DNA of 62,216 nt, from positions 1-62,216 of the forward strand of contig CAMFLW010000006.1 of the NCBI GenBank assembly GCA_945957575.1, in the 5' to 3' direction. The translations under genes and the position numbers were made by a program. The stretch comes from an uncultured Aeromonas sp. Lineage in GTDB: Bacteria > Pseudomonadota > Gammaproteobacteria > Enterobacterales > Aeromonadaceae. Every line of letters starts with the position of its first letter. Positions within the stretch are counted from its first letter, which is position 1. The notes beneath the pieces were generated by a model, which worked only from the letters and a program-made list of their open reading frames with translations, had not been told where the DNA came from and did no database searches. Shown piece by piece: positions 16,399 through 25,868 of this stretch.

Positions 16399-19300
16399 TC
16401 AGCCGCGGCTCAGGTGAATGTCGATCTGTTGATGGGGCAGGGTAAGTCCCTGCTGCTGCATCTTCTCCAGCACCAGCGAGTGAACCTCGTGGGTGATGGG
16501 CATCCGGTGATCCATGTTGTTGACGTAGAGGCGGATCTCGTAGATCAGTGCCGAGTCGGTGAATTCGATCAGGAAGACCTCTGGCGTCGGCGTCTCCAAT
16601 ACCAGGGTCGATGCCTGGATGGACTCTTCCAGAATGCGCTGCACCAGTTTCGGATCCCGGGTCAGGCCGATCCGGATCCGCAGTTTGACCCGGGTGATGG
16701 CATCGGAGAGCGACCAGTTGATGAACTGCTCGGTGATGAAGGCCTTGTTGGGCACGATGATCTCCTTGCGATCCCAATCCACGATAGTCGTCGCCCGGGT
16801 CTTGATCTTGGTGACGGTGCCGGTGAGATCGCGGATGGTGACGGTGTCACCGAGCCGGATCGGCTTCTCAAACAGGATGATGAGGCCGGAGACAAAGTTG
16901 GCGAAGATCTCCTGCAGACCGAAACCCAGCCCCACCGAGAGGGCGGCGACCAGCCACTGGGTCTTCGACCAGTCGATGCCCAGCATGGAGAAGCCGGTGA
17001 GGGCACCGATCAGGATCACCAGATACTTGCTGGTGGTCGTGAGGGCAAAGCCGGTACCCGGGGAGAGGCTGAGGTGCTGCAGCAGGGTCAGCTCCATCAG
17101 CCCCGGCAGGTTGCGGGCTGTCACCACGGTCAGAATGAAGACGAAGGCGGTCAGCATCAGATCCTGCAAGGTGATGGCCGAGAGCTGCTCGATGCCGCCA
17201 ATCTTGCTGCTCACCTGCCACACCTCGATATTGCTGAGGAAACTGAAGGCGGAGTTGAGATCCGACCATTGCACCACCACCAGCATGGTGAAGCCCAGCA
17301 TCAACAGGGTGCGCACCAGTCCCAGCGACTGGGCACTGATGGTATCGAGATCCAGCTCAGTCTCTTCCACCACGTCCGGTGTCTCGGAGCTGAGCTCGTC
17401 ATGCCCCTCTTCCCGGCCGCGCTGGGCCAGGATCTCGGCCCGCTTGCTCTTGGCGCGCTCGAAGGCAAGGCGGCGGCGCTGGATCAGCATCCAGCGTCTG
17501 GCTAGATAGTAGACCAGCAGGCAACCCAGCCCCATCAGCAGGCTAAGCTCCAGCTGGCGCAGCAGGGTGCGCGAGGTATAGAAGTAGCCAAACAGGGCGC
17601 CAATCACCGCCAGCAGTGGCGCCAGCATCAGGCTGTTCCAGATGAAGTGGTGCAGCAGATGAGGCTTGGTCATGTCGGTCTGGCCCCAGGTGAGTGGCAG
17701 CCGCTCCCGGTTGAGGCGGGCAAAGAAGAGCAGCAGCCAGAGTGCGCCGATCATGAATGCCATCCGGCCGAGGGAGTCGTAGAAGGCGTGCTCCTGATAG
17801 CTGTTGGCCATCCCCTGCACAAAGAAACTCGGGATCAGCACCAGCAGCAGGGTGCGAAACTGCCCCCATACCTTTTGCACCTGTTCCCGGGGCCAACGGA
17901 AGTGGTGGATCAAAATCCCCCGCTCCAGCGTCAGGTGGCGAGCCATCACCAGTGCCAGCAGCAGAAACCAGATCTCGCCAAGGCCGCGCGCCACCGCCAC
18001 TGCAAACGGGTATTGCCAGGCCCCTTCGAGCAGGCCGCGTACCATCAACACCATGGCGGGCAAGGGGAGGGCGGCAAGTAGGGATCGCAGCAGCAAGCGG
18101 CTGGTGAGGCTGAATTTGTCCTGAGTTACCTTGCCGATCCGAGGCGCAATATGGTCGCAATAGAGGTTCAGGTGACGGGCCAGTTTGAACCAGCTCCAGG
18201 CCAGCACCAGCAGCCCAATACCGGCCAGCGTGAGGCTCAGCGGGCTGTTCTCGGCGATGGCATAGGGCAGTTGCAACCAGTTGTCCGGGTTGAAGGCCAG
18301 GGTCAGCGCGGCGGGAATGCCGAGCATCACCTGTGGGGTAAAGGGGCGCACATCCGGCATCCAGAACAGGTGGCTGGCGCTTATTTCACGGATCTCGTCG
18401 ATCTTGCTGTTCTGGCGGCTGTATAGCAGCTTGAGACGAGTCTGCTCCTGAATGAGGGTGTCTGAGGCGTCGTTGAGCCGGGTCAGCAGTTGGCGCCGGG
18501 CCTTGAGCAGGTTGTCGAGCACCGCTTGCTGCGGCCGATCCAGCGTCACCTCCTCTTCGGCCATCAGCTTGTCGCGCAGCTGGCGGGTATCCTTGAGCCC
18601 ATCCTGCTCGCTCTCGTACTGGTACTTGGCCATGCGGGCGCTGACGATGGCGGACTCCAGCTTGTCGAGGGGGAACTGGGGAGGCAGATCGGAGAGTTTG
18701 CTGCGCAGGTTCTCGCCGTAGGCATTACTGATCTGCAGCCACTCCAGCTGTTCGCGTACCGAGTTGACCAGCTCATTCAGTTCAAACAGATTCTTGTCGA
18801 CGCTGCGTTGTTCGTCCTGCACCCGCTCAATCTGATCCTCCAGCGTGCCGAGCTGGATGGAGAGTGCCTGATTCTGCTGTTGCTGCTCCAGCAGCAGCGG
18901 CATGTCGGTGGTGAGCTGCTTGCGCAGCCGTTCGCTCTCCTCCAGCGCCTGCTCGGTCTTCTCCCTCCGCAGTTGGTTCTGCTGGGTCAGCAGGCTAGCT
19001 TGCCACTCATCCTCGTCGGCGATGGCCAGATTGAGCTCCTGCAGCTTCAGCTTGCCGAGATCGTTGCGCTGCTGGGCCGAGAGCTGCTCCAGCTCCAGCA
19101 TCTGGATCCGGTCGGAGAGGCTCTGTTCCTTCATTCTGGTCAGCAGCAGCTGTGCCTCCTGCTGGCGATCCGATTCGCTGCTGAAGCTCAGTCGCTCCAG
19201 CTGGCTGCGGGTCAGTTGCAGCTGTTTGCGCAGATCATCCACCCGCAGGTGATACTCCTGCCCGGTGCTCTCCAGCTGGTTTAGGCTGTCCATCACCCCC

Positions 19301-19680
19301 TGCCGCTCCTTGCGCAGGTTGAGCTGGCGGTTGCTGCTCAAGCCTATGGCCTGGCGCAGCGCCTCCTCCTTGAGGCTCGCCAGCGGCGGGCGAGCGGCGG
19401 GCTGATAGTTGTGCAGGCTCTCCTTGAGGCGTGCCGACTCCTTGGGGTAATCGATGAGGATCTGCTGATAGGCTTTGCTCTGTTCACGGTAGCGATCGGC
19501 CTCTCTGGCAAATTGCAGCGCCTGCTGGTAGCTCTCCCGCAGCTTCTGGTTTTCCGGGGTATCGCTCTTGGGCACGCTCTGCAACAGGGATTCGGCCTGG
19601 GCAATGGCATCGTCGGCGCGCACGGCTGGCGACAACAAGATAAGGGAGAGCAGCAAGAGGGTGAGCAGGCGTTGCAACAT
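16399..19680 (-). CDS. mscM: Miniconductance mechanosensitive channel MscM (YjeP-like)
   Basis: A 1093-residue large MscS-type channel that protects against hypo-osmotic shock. A signal peptide (cleavage after AVRA, about 22) leads a long periplasmic coiled-coil region (to about 460), rich in Gln, Glu and Leu. A series of transmembrane helices follows from about 470, then the MscS core: LVAALSVGLGFGLQEIFANFVSGLIILFEKPIRLGDTV, DLTGTVTKIKTRATTI, and IIVPNKAFITEQFINWSLSD. Segments such as HLFWMPDVRPFTPQV and RRWMLIQRRRLAFERAKSKRAEILAQR match E. coli YjeP better than MscK. It is encoded upstream of the GDPD gene and divergent from the MATE transporter. Confidence 0.9.
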   Translation of the reverse strand: MLQRLLTLLLLSLILLSPAVRADDAIAQAESLLQSVPKSDTPENQKLRESYQQALQFAREADRYREQSKAYQQILIDYPKESARLKESLHNYQPAARPPLASLKEEALRQAIGLSSNRQLNLRKERQGVMDSLNQLESTGQEYHLRVDDLRKQLQLTRSQLERLSFSSESDRQQEAQLLLTRMKEQSLSDRIQMLELEQLSAQQRNDLGKLKLQELNLAIADEDEWQASLLTQQNQLRREKTEQALEESERLRKQLTTDMPLLLEQQQQNQALSIQLGTLEDQIERVQDEQRSVDKNLFELNELVNSVREQLEWLQISNAYGENLRSKLSDLPPQFPLDKLESAIVSARMAKYQYESEQDGLKDTRQLRDKLMAEEEVTLDRPQQAVLDNLLKARRQLLTRLNDASDTLIQEQTRLKLLYSRQNSKIDEIREISASHLFWMPDVRPFTPQVMLGIPAALTLAFNPDNWLQLPYAIAENSPLSLTLAGIGLLVLAWSWFKLARHLNLYCDHIAPRIGKVTQDKFSLTSRLLLRSLLAALPLPAMVLMVRGLLEGAWQYPFAVAVARGLGEIWFLLLALVMARHLTLERGILIHHFRWPREQVQKVWGQFRTLLLVLIPSFFVQGMANSYQEHAFYDSLGRMAFMIGALWLLLFFARLNRERLPLTWGQTDMTKPHLLHHFIWNSLMLAPLLAVIGALFGYFYTSRTLLRQLELSLLMGLGCLLVYYLARRWMLIQRRRLAFERAKSKRAEILAQRGREEGHDELSSETPDVVEETELDLDTISAQSLGLVRTLLMLGFTMLVVVQWSDLNSAFSFLSNIEVWQVSSKIGGIEQLSAITLQDLMLTAFVFILTVVTARNLPGLMELTLLQHLSLSPGTGFALTTTSKYLVILIGALTGFSMLGIDWSKTQWLVAALSVGLGFGLQEIFANFVSGLIILFEKPIRLGDTVTIRDLTGTVTKIKTRATTIVDWDRKEIIVPNKAFITEQFINWSLSDAITRVKLRIRIGLTRDPKLVQRILEESIQASTLVLETPTPEVFLIEFTDSALIYEIRLYVNNMDHRMPITHEVHSLVLEKMQQQGLTLPHQQIDIHLSRG

Positions 19681-19835
19681 GAGGCTCGTTTCCGTTCAGA
19701 AGAGGTGGCCCTAGCCTAAAACAGGGCAGGGAGGCGGGTAAAGCAGTCTATATTAATGATTCATAACACAAATAACAGGAAGTCGTGCTGCCGTTTCGCT
19801 ATGATCCCGGCCGCTTTCTCTCCACCGAGTCGAAT

Positions 19836-21173
19836 ATGTCAGCTGTTGATCTGGGCACAGCCCCGCTATCTCGCCTTTTCTGGCGTTACGTAACCCCGAC
19901 CGTGGCGGCCATGCTGATCACCGGCATCTATGTCACCATCGATGGCATCTTCGTTGGCCATGTGCTGGGTCAGGATGGCATGGCCGGTCTGATGCTGGCT
20001 TATCCCATCTGCGCCGTGCTCTATGCGGTGGGGGCGCTGATCGGCATGGGGGGCTCGTCGCTGGTCTCCTTCTATCTGGGGCAGGGCAACCCGGCCAAAG
20101 CCCGCCATATCGTCGGCAATGCGCTGGTGATGGTGTTGCTGGTCTCGGCACTGCTCAGTTTTATCGGGATCCGCTATGGCGAGCCCATGCTGACCTGGAT
20201 GGGGGCTGAGGGGGAGATCTTCACCGCCGGGCTCTCCTACCTGCAGGCCTACGCCTGGCTCGGCGTCTTTGCGGTGCTGTCGATGGCGTTCAGCTCGCTG
20301 CTGCGCAACGATGGCCGCCCCGGATTTGTCACCCTCATCATGGTAGTCGGGGGGCTGCTCAACGTGCTGCTCGACTATCTGCTGATGGTAGTGTTTCCGT
20401 TCGGACTGGCCGGGGTGGCGACGGCCACTATGCTCTCCCAAGCGGTGACGGGCCTCGCCTGCCTGTGGCACTTCTTTACCCCGCGCAGCAAGCTGCGGAT
20501 TGGGTGGGATACTCTGCGTCCCGATCTACGGCTGATGGGGGAGACGCTGCGTCTCGGGGTGTCGAGCTTTCTGATGTACCTGTACCTCTCGGTGGTGCTG
20601 GCACTGCACAACAAGGCGTTGCTGGCTGTAGGCACCTCCCTGCATGTGGCTGCCTACGGGGTGATCAGTTATACCGAGGCGTTCTTCTATCTTATCTTCG
20701 AGGGGATCGCCATGGGCATTCAGCCTATCGCCAGCTTCAATGCGGGAGCAGGCAACTGGCAGCGGGTGTTGCGGGTACGTAATCTGGCACTGACCGTGAC
20801 GGTGGCCATCGCGCTGTGCGGTATGGTGCCGCTCTATCTCTGGCCGGAGGCGGCGGTCTATCTGTTTGCCGGCGACAACACGGCCCTCTTGCCGGTGGCG
20901 AGCCTCGGGATCTGGCTCTACTTTTGGGGACTGCCGATGGAGGGCTTGCTGCTGGTCGGGGCCACCTATTTCCAGGCCATCAATCGGGCCCGCATCGCCT
21001 CCCTGCTCACCGGTGGCAAGCTGGTGCTGATCGGCGGTTTTTTGTGGGGATTCTCGACCCTGTGGGGCGTGCCCGGGGTCTGGCTGGCATTGCCAACGTG
21101 CAGCTCATTGCTGGTGTTGGTGATGTGGTGGGCGATGCGTCGGGAGTCCGGCGCCCACGCGCTGGCCGGATAG
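19836..21173 (+). CDS. MATE-family multidrug efflux transporter
   Basis: A 445-residue inner-membrane exporter with about 12 transmembrane helices in two homologous halves, driven by Na+ or H+ gradients. MATE features include FWRYVTPTVAAMLITGIYVTIDGIFVGHVLGQDGMAGL in the first helices, GMGGSSLVSFYLGQG, and the second-half GIQPIASFNAGAGNWQRV. The start ATG at 19836 gives MSAVDLGTAPLSRLFW; a longer frame upstream adds 17 residues unlike the family. No strong ribosome site is visible. No regulator lies beside it, and the divergent neighbour is mscM. It is closer to the MepA/DinF-like branch than to NorM (impression only), so the substrate is not assigned. Confidence 0.85.
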   Translation: MSAVDLGTAPLSRLFWRYVTPTVAAMLITGIYVTIDGIFVGHVLGQDGMAGLMLAYPICAVLYAVGALIGMGGSSLVSFYLGQGNPAKARHIVGNALVMVLLVSALLSFIGIRYGEPMLTWMGAEGEIFTAGLSYLQAYAWLGVFAVLSMAFSSLLRNDGRPGFVTLIMVVGGLLNVLLDYLLMVVFPFGLAGVATATMLSQAVTGLACLWHFFTPRSKLRIGWDTLRPDLRLMGETLRLGVSSFLMYLYLSVVLALHNKALLAVGTSLHVAAYGVISYTEAFFYLIFEGIAMGIQPIASFNAGAGNWQRVLRVRNLALTVTVAIALCGMVPLYLWPEAAVYLFAGDNTALLPVASLGIWLYFWGLPMEGLLLVGATYFQAINRARIASLLTGGKLVLIGGFLWGFSTLWGVPGVWLALPTCSSLLVLVMWWAMRRESGAHALAG

Positions 21174-21262
21174 GTAATCAGGTTCGACGTGCAGATAGCA
21201 GACAGGCAGCCATAGGCTGCCTGTTTTGGTTAGAGGATGTTTTGTTAATGGGCTCTGCCGAT

Positions 21263-22084
21263 TCAGGGCTTGAAGGCACCGATAAAGATGGCGGGATCGA
21301 CCCGGGTGTCGTTGAGGCTGACGTTCCAGTGCATATGGGGGCCGGTTGCGCGGCCGGTCGAACCGACTCGCCCGACGATGCCGCCACGTGGCAGGCTCTG
21401 GCCGAGCTTCACATCTACCTTCGACATGTGGCAGAACATGCTGATGAGCCCCTGACCGTGGTCGACAAAGACGGTATTGCCGTTGAAGAAGTAGTTGCCG
21501 ATCAGGATCACCTTGCCGGCGGCGGGGGACTTGATCGGGGTGCCGGCGCCCACGGCGAAGTCGAGGCCGGAGTGGGGATTGCGCTCCTCGCCATTGAAGA
21601 AACGACGCAGGCCAAACGGGCTGGAGAGGGGGCCGTTGACCGGCTTGTCGAACATCAGGTTGCTCGGCTGGTTGGGGCTGAAGGTCTGGTAAGCCCGGGT
21701 CTGCTCCGCCAGCTCGCGGTTGATACGTGTCATATCCTCGGCGAGCGGATTGACCTGACGGCTGTTCTTGAGCTTGATGTGCTGCTCGCGGTAGTGCTTG
21801 GGGGTCACGGTGAAGCCGAGAGTACGGCCATCACCTGTGCTCAGTTGTTGGGCGCCGGGCATGCTTTTCAGAGAGATGCCGACGATGGCTATCCACTGGT
21901 TGTCTTCGCGCACCACCAGCACGGGTTTGTCATGATAGCGGGCCGTGGGGGCAGTGGGTGACGCGCCAAGAGGGATCACCGCAACGCCACCTGGCACCGG
22001 ATGGTTGAGCAGACGGCTGATAAAACCCTCGGCCAGGGCCGACTGGCTGGCCAGTAACAACAACAGACAACACACAACTCTCAT
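21263..22084 (-). CDS. Periplasmic M23 (LytM-type) peptidase
   Basis: A 273-residue exported murein endopeptidase candidate. The signal peptide (MRVVCCLLLLLASQSALA) supports the ATG at 22084; the longer frame upstream is rejected. After an N-terminal beta domain, the M23 domain (about 160-265) carries the zinc motif HSGLDFAVG (HxxxD), CHMSKVDV and the catalytic HMHW. All metal residues appear intact, so it should cut peptide cross-links in murein. It is smaller than MepM and has no LysM domain. It is divergent from a membrane-protein gene across about 300 bp. I do not assign a physiological role such as daughter-cell separation. Confidence 0.85.
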   Translation of the reverse strand: MRVVCCLLLLLASQSALAEGFISRLLNHPVPGGVAVIPLGASPTAPTARYHDKPVLVVREDNQWIAIVGISLKSMPGAQQLSTGDGRTLGFTVTPKHYREQHIKLKNSRQVNPLAEDMTRINRELAEQTRAYQTFSPNQPSNLMFDKPVNGPLSSPFGLRRFFNGEERNPHSGLDFAVGAGTPIKSPAAGKVILIGNYFFNGNTVFVDHGQGLISMFCHMSKVDVKLGQSLPRGGIVGRVGSTGRATGPHMHWNVSLNDTRVDPAIFIGAFKP

Positions 22085-22386
22085 GACGATACCCCTCGAT
22101 GTTAAAACGCCCGGGATGGCGGGATGACAATCCCCTGTCCGGCATTCGCCGATCACTAAAGGGTGATCACGACATGCTGGCCACGACAGGCGCGGCTGGA
22201 GGAGGGGACAGATTGTGCCTCGTTATGGTCGGGGCAGCCAGTGGCGGGGCGTGGCTGATGCCCCTTTTGTGCATAGCTGCGTCAGGTTTTATGTCGTGGT
22301 CGGGCCGCTTCGCCATTGAGTCGCCCCCGCCCTGGCTCTAGAATCGGCTTCCGGCACTGATGCCACCGACACTCCGAGGAGACGAT
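22085..22386. other. Intergenic region between M23 and membrane-protein genes
   Basis: About 300 bp between two divergent genes. I see no open frame with coding character, no convincing terminator and no repeat. It must hold two opposed promoters. A ribosome site (GAGGAG) at the right end serves the membrane-protein gene. Confidence 0.4.
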
Positions 22387-23166
22387 ATGAACGGATTACC
22401 CCCTTTGCGCACCACACCGGCCCGGTACACGACAGGTCGTGGCTGGCTCTGGGTTCGCAGCGGGTTCGATATCTTCAACAAGGGGATGGGGATCAGCGTG
22501 GCCATGGTGCTGGTCTGGTTTATGGTGGGCATGCTGCTGGAGCAACTGCCGGCGGGTGGCCTTATCTCCCAACTGCTCTACATGGTGTGGGGCGCGGGTT
22601 GGGTGGCGGTCGCCGCTCGGGGTTATCGGGGGGAGCCGCTGCAGTTTGCCGATCTCTTCGCCGGTTTTCGCCACAAGTTGACCCCGCTGATGCTAGGCGG
22701 TCTGCTGGTGTTGCTGCTGTTCAGCCTGGTTGGCCTTGTCTGTCTCGGTCTGCTCTCCATGTGGGGGCTGCTCCCGTTGCTGACGCAGGATCCCGAGAGC
22801 ATGGTGGTCTCAGCCAGCCAGTTGCAACAACTGCTGCTGGTATTGCTGGTGGGGATGCTGCTCATCATTCCCGTGCTGATGGGGGTCACCTTTGCTCCGG
22901 CGCTGATCTACCACCACGATATCGGTATCATCCAGGCGGTGCGTCTGAGCTTCTTCGGCTGCTGGCGCAATATTTTTCCCTTCTTCTGGTGGGGGCTGCT
23001 CTCAGCCATGTTGTTGCTGTTTGGCGCTGTGCTGTTGCTGGTAGGTCTGCTGGTGGTGATCCCGGCGCTCAACTACTCCATCTATGTGGCTTATCGGGAT
23101 ATTTTCCTAGACGAGAGTGCGCAGCCGGAAGCACCGCACTCAGAACCATTCGGATTTGAAGCCTGA
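22387..23166 (+). CDS. Multi-pass membrane protein, BPSS1780-like
   Basis: A 259-residue integral membrane protein of unknown function. About six hydrophobic helices are visible (around 35-55, 62-80, 98-125, 145-165, 190-220 and 222-240). The N-terminal RGWLWVRSGFDIFNKGMGI and the following layout resemble the BPSS1780 family of conserved inner-membrane proteins; that family name is a tentative recognition. The ATG at 22387 has CGAGGAGACGAT in front of it, which decides the start. No catalytic motif is seen. It is followed by a hairpin at 23185-23208 and a convergent LysR gene. Confidence 0.65.
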   Translation: MNGLPPLRTTPARYTTGRGWLWVRSGFDIFNKGMGISVAMVLVWFMVGMLLEQLPAGGLISQLLYMVWGAGWVAVAARGYRGEPLQFADLFAGFRHKLTPLMLGGLLVLLLFSLVGLVCLGLLSMWGLLPLLTQDPESMVVSASQLQQLLLVLLVGMLLIIPVLMGVTFAPALIYHHDIGIIQAVRLSFFGCWRNIFPFFWWGLLSAMLLLFGAVLLLVGLLVVIPALNYSIYVAYRDIFLDESAQPEAPHSEPFGFEA

Positions 23167-23184
23167 TCAAGGGATCAGAGTGAA

Positions 23185-23208
23185 GAAGGGGCCAGCAGCG
23201 GCCCCTTC
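23185..23208 (+). terminator. Hairpin after membrane-protein gene
   Basis: A perfect 9-bp stem (GAAGGGGCC 23185-23193 with GGCCCCTTC 23200-23208) lies between two convergent genes. No strong T run follows on the plus strand, so termination efficiency is uncertain. Confidence 0.5.
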
Positions 23209-23232
23209 GTTATGTTTGGGTGTGCGGAGAGC

Positions 23233-24132
23233 TTACTCCTGCCAGATGGGATCCGCCGCCATGCGGGCCAGCAGAAAATCGAGGAAGCTGCGCAGCAGTG
23301 GCGACATCTGCTTGCGGGTGGCATATACCCCGTAGACGCCGAGGCGCTTGGGCTGCCAGTCGGTCAGCAGGGGCACCAGTTCTCCGCGCTCCAGATAGGG
23401 TTGGGCCGAGTAGCGGGGTTGCAGGCTGATCCCTGCGCCTTCCAGCGTTGCTTCCAGCAGCAGGTTGGAGATATTGGCGCTCAGGTTACCACTGACCGGC
23501 ACTGACTCGGGACCGTCCGGTCCATTGAACTCCCACAGGCTCTTGCCGAAGTAGGTGTAGGTGAGGCAGTTGTGCAGCGCCAAATCCTGCACCTTGTGTG
23601 GCATCGGATGACGGGCCAGATAGGCCGGGCTGGCACAGACTACCGAGTGGCAGGTGCCGAGACGGCGCGCCACCAGATTGGGGTCGAGGTCGTTGGTGAT
23701 GCGCACCGCCAGATCGATCCGCTCCTCTATCAGATTGACGGTTCTGTCGAGCAGCAGAATGTCGATGGCCGTCCCCGGGTATTGCGCCAGATAGTCGTTG
23801 GCAGCCCCGACCAGCAGTGCTTCTGATAGGGAGTAGCTGCTGGTGATCCGCAGTTGCCCCTTGGGGGCGTCATCCCCCTTCACGGCGATCTGCTCCATCT
23901 CCTCGCCGAGCGCCAGCATGGCGCGGGCCCGGTTCAGCGCCTCCTCTCCTGGCCCGGTCAGGCTCAGACGACGGGTGGTGCGGTGCAGCAGGCGGGCGCC
24001 CATCCAGCTCTCCAGCTCGGCCAGATAGCGCGACACCATGGCGCGCGACATATCCAGTTTCTCTCCGGCGCCGCTCAGGCTCCCTTGTTCGACTACGCTG
24101 ACAAAGACCCGCAATGCGGTCAGTCGATCCAT
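23233..24132 (-). CDS. LysR-family transcriptional regulator
   Basis: A 299-residue LysR regulator. The N-terminal winged helix reads MDRLTALRVFVSVVEQGSLSGAGEKLDMSRAMVSRYLAELE (helix-turn-helix about 18-40), followed by the linker helix and a periplasmic-binding-protein-like effector domain ending in FLDFLLAR. The start is a clear ATG. It is divergently transcribed from the metallo-beta-lactamase-fold gene across 123 bp, the arrangement in which LysR proteins normally control their neighbour. That gene is therefore its most likely target (inference). The effector is unknown. Confidence 0.88.
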   Translation of the reverse strand: MDRLTALRVFVSVVEQGSLSGAGEKLDMSRAMVSRYLAELESWMGARLLHRTTRRLSLTGPGEEALNRARAMLALGEEMEQIAVKGDDAPKGQLRITSSYSLSEALLVGAANDYLAQYPGTAIDILLLDRTVNLIEERIDLAVRITNDLDPNLVARRLGTCHSVVCASPAYLARHPMPHKVQDLALHNCLTYTYFGKSLWEFNGPDGPESVPVSGNLSANISNLLLEATLEGAGISLQPRYSAQPYLERGELVPLLTDWQPKRLGVYGVYATRKQMSPLLRSFLDFLLARMAADPIWQE

Positions 24133-24255
24133 GTATGGCTCTCTATATGTTCGATATGTGCAACAGTGATGCGCTTTTTATGCTGTATTTGCACCTTAAG
24201 TGATCCAATACACTGTGTCCATCAAATGACCCCCCGAATACTTAATGAGGAATAG

Positions 24256-25119
24256 ATGATGAACAACACCCTGATCCGCAACCTGACTCTGGCTACCACC
24301 CTGCTGAGTGGCGCCGCACTGGCCGCCCCCCTGAGCGTGACCGTCTACAACCCTGGCGAGAAGGCGATCTTCCCGGTCTCCTCCTCACTGGTGACCGGTG
24401 ACAAAGAAGCCATCCTGATCGATGCCCAATTCGACGTGCAAAATGGTCAGGCGCTGGTCGACATGATCAAGAAGAGCGGCAAGAAGCTGACCACTGTCTA
24501 TATCAGTGCCGGTGACCCCGACTTCTACTTCGGTCTGGAGCCGGTCATGGCGGCGTTCCCGGATGTCAAAGTGCTGGCCGACCAGCATGTGGTTGACCAT
24601 ATCAACAAGACCAAGGATGCCAAGCTGAGCTACTGGAGCCCGATCCTCGGCAAGGGTGCACCGAAGAGCCTGACCGTGCCGCAAGTGATGACCGCCAGCC
24701 ACCTGACGCTGGATGGCGAGAAGATTGAAATCAAAGAGATGAATACCCCGAATGCCTACCTCTGGGCCCCTTCCATCAAGACTGCTTTTGGTGGTGTGCC
24801 GGTCTACCACGGGGTGCATGTCTGGATGGCGGACAGCCAGACCAAGGCGGCTCGCAGCAACTGGGTCAAGGCGCTGGATAACCTGCTGGCCCTGAAACCC
24901 GAGCGTGTGGTACCGGGCCACTTCCTGGGCACGGCTCCCAAAGGCACTGCTGCTGTGAGCTTTACCCGTGACTATGTAGAGCGTTTCGAACAGGAGCTGG
25001 CCAAGGCGAAAAACTCCGGTGAGCTGATTGAGGCTCTGAAGAAAGCCTATCCGGCACTGCCGGTTGACGATGGTCTGGCCATCGGTGCCAAGGTCAATAC
25101 CGGCGAGATGAAGTGGTAA
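24256..25119 (+). CDS. Exported metallo-beta-lactamase-fold protein with degenerate metal site
   Basis: A 287-residue protein with a signal peptide (cleavage after ALAA, about residue 24) and an MBL fold (SSSLVTGDKEAILIDAQF, then the alpha/beta core). In active members a T-H-x-H-x-D-H motif follows the first helix. Here the aligned stretch is SAGDPDFYFG (84-93), with Ala85, Asp87 and Phe90 in place of the three histidines; only Asp89 is kept. PGHFLG (His222) remains near the second metal ligand. It may be a non-catalytic or re-tooled member. I recall similar proteins annotated as 'Vmh family' in Vibrio, without known function. A strong terminator follows, and the divergent LysR gene likely controls it. 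Confidence 0.8.
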   Translation: MMNNTLIRNLTLATTLLSGAALAAPLSVTVYNPGEKAIFPVSSSLVTGDKEAILIDAQFDVQNGQALVDMIKKSGKKLTTVYISAGDPDFYFGLEPVMAAFPDVKVLADQHVVDHINKTKDAKLSYWSPILGKGAPKSLTVPQVMTASHLTLDGEKIEIKEMNTPNAYLWAPSIKTAFGGVPVYHGVHVWMADSQTKAARSNWVKALDNLLALKPERVVPGHFLGTAPKGTAAVSFTRDYVERFEQELAKAKNSGELIEALKKAYPALPVDDGLAIGAKVNTGEMKW

Positions 25120-25150
25120 GCCACTGAGCCTGCTTTCCCTGTGTTTTTTA

Positions 25151-25174
25151 CCGGGCCTAAGGGCCCGGTTTTTT
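25151..25174 (+). terminator. Intrinsic terminator of MBL-fold gene
   Basis: A 7-bp GC stem (CCGGGCC 25151-25157 with GGCCCGG 25162-25168) and a 4-nt loop are followed by six T. Confidence 0.9.
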
Positions 25175-25199
25175 ATCCGAGATTGAAGTGAGAATGAAG

Positions 25200-25838
25200 A
25201 TGAGCGAACAACAAACCACCCTCCATTATGTCTATGACCCGCTCTGTGGCTGGTGCTACGGTGCCGCCCCCCTGTTGCAGGCGGCAGCCACCATTGCCGG
25301 ACTCAAGATCGAGCTGCATGCGGGCGGTCTCTGGCTGGGTAGTCGCCGTCAGCCGATGGGCGAGGCATTGCGTGATTATGTGCGCCCCCATGATCAGCGG
25401 ATCGAAGCGCTGACCGGCCAGCATTTTGGCGAACGCTACTTTAACGAACTGCTGCTGCGGGAAGGCTGTCTGCTGGACTCCGAGCTGCCGATCCGTGCGG
25501 TTTTGGCCGTCACGGCGTTGGGGGGCGATGGGCTGGTCATGTTGCACCGGATCCAGCAATCCCACTATCGGGACGGGATCTGGATTGGTGAGCCAGCGTT
25601 TCTAGCCACGCTGGCGGCAGAGCAGGGGATTTCAGCCGAGGCATTCCAGCAAGCTTATCTGCAGGCCCCCTTGCTGCAACATCTGGCAGATAGCCAGGGC
25701 TGGATGAAACGGCTAGGCGGTCAGGGTTATCCCACCCTTGGGTTGATGCACAACGGTAAGGTGAGTGCTGTTCGAGTGGCTGACTTTTTGGGCGATCCTG
25801 CCGGGTTGCGTCAGCATCTTCTTGAGTTGATGGAATAG
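25200..25838 (+). CDS. DsbA-family thioredoxin-fold protein
   Basis: A 212-residue cytoplasmic protein of the DsbA/FrnE/2-hydroxychromene isomerase-like group. A thioredoxin-type CGWC (Cys16-Cys19, in YDPLCGWCYGAAP) is followed by a helical insert and the cis-Pro loop GYPTL near the C-terminus. No signal peptide is present, which argues against a periplasmic disulfide oxidase. The ATG at 25200 gives MSEQQTT; another ATG lies two codons upstream and either could be used. Proteins with this YDPLCGWCYG opening are common in Proteobacteria and are usually annotated only as DsbA family. A role in redox handling or glutathione-dependent isomerisation is possible. Confidence 0.8.
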   Translation: MSEQQTTLHYVYDPLCGWCYGAAPLLQAAATIAGLKIELHAGGLWLGSRRQPMGEALRDYVRPHDQRIEALTGQHFGERYFNELLLREGCLLDSELPIRAVLAVTALGGDGLVMLHRIQQSHYRDGIWIGEPAFLATLAAEQGISAEAFQQAYLQAPLLQHLADSQGWMKRLGGQGYPTLGLMHNGKVSAVRVADFLGDPAGLRQHLLELME

Positions 25839-25868
25839 TTATTAGAATGTGAACGGACAAGGTCTCTT

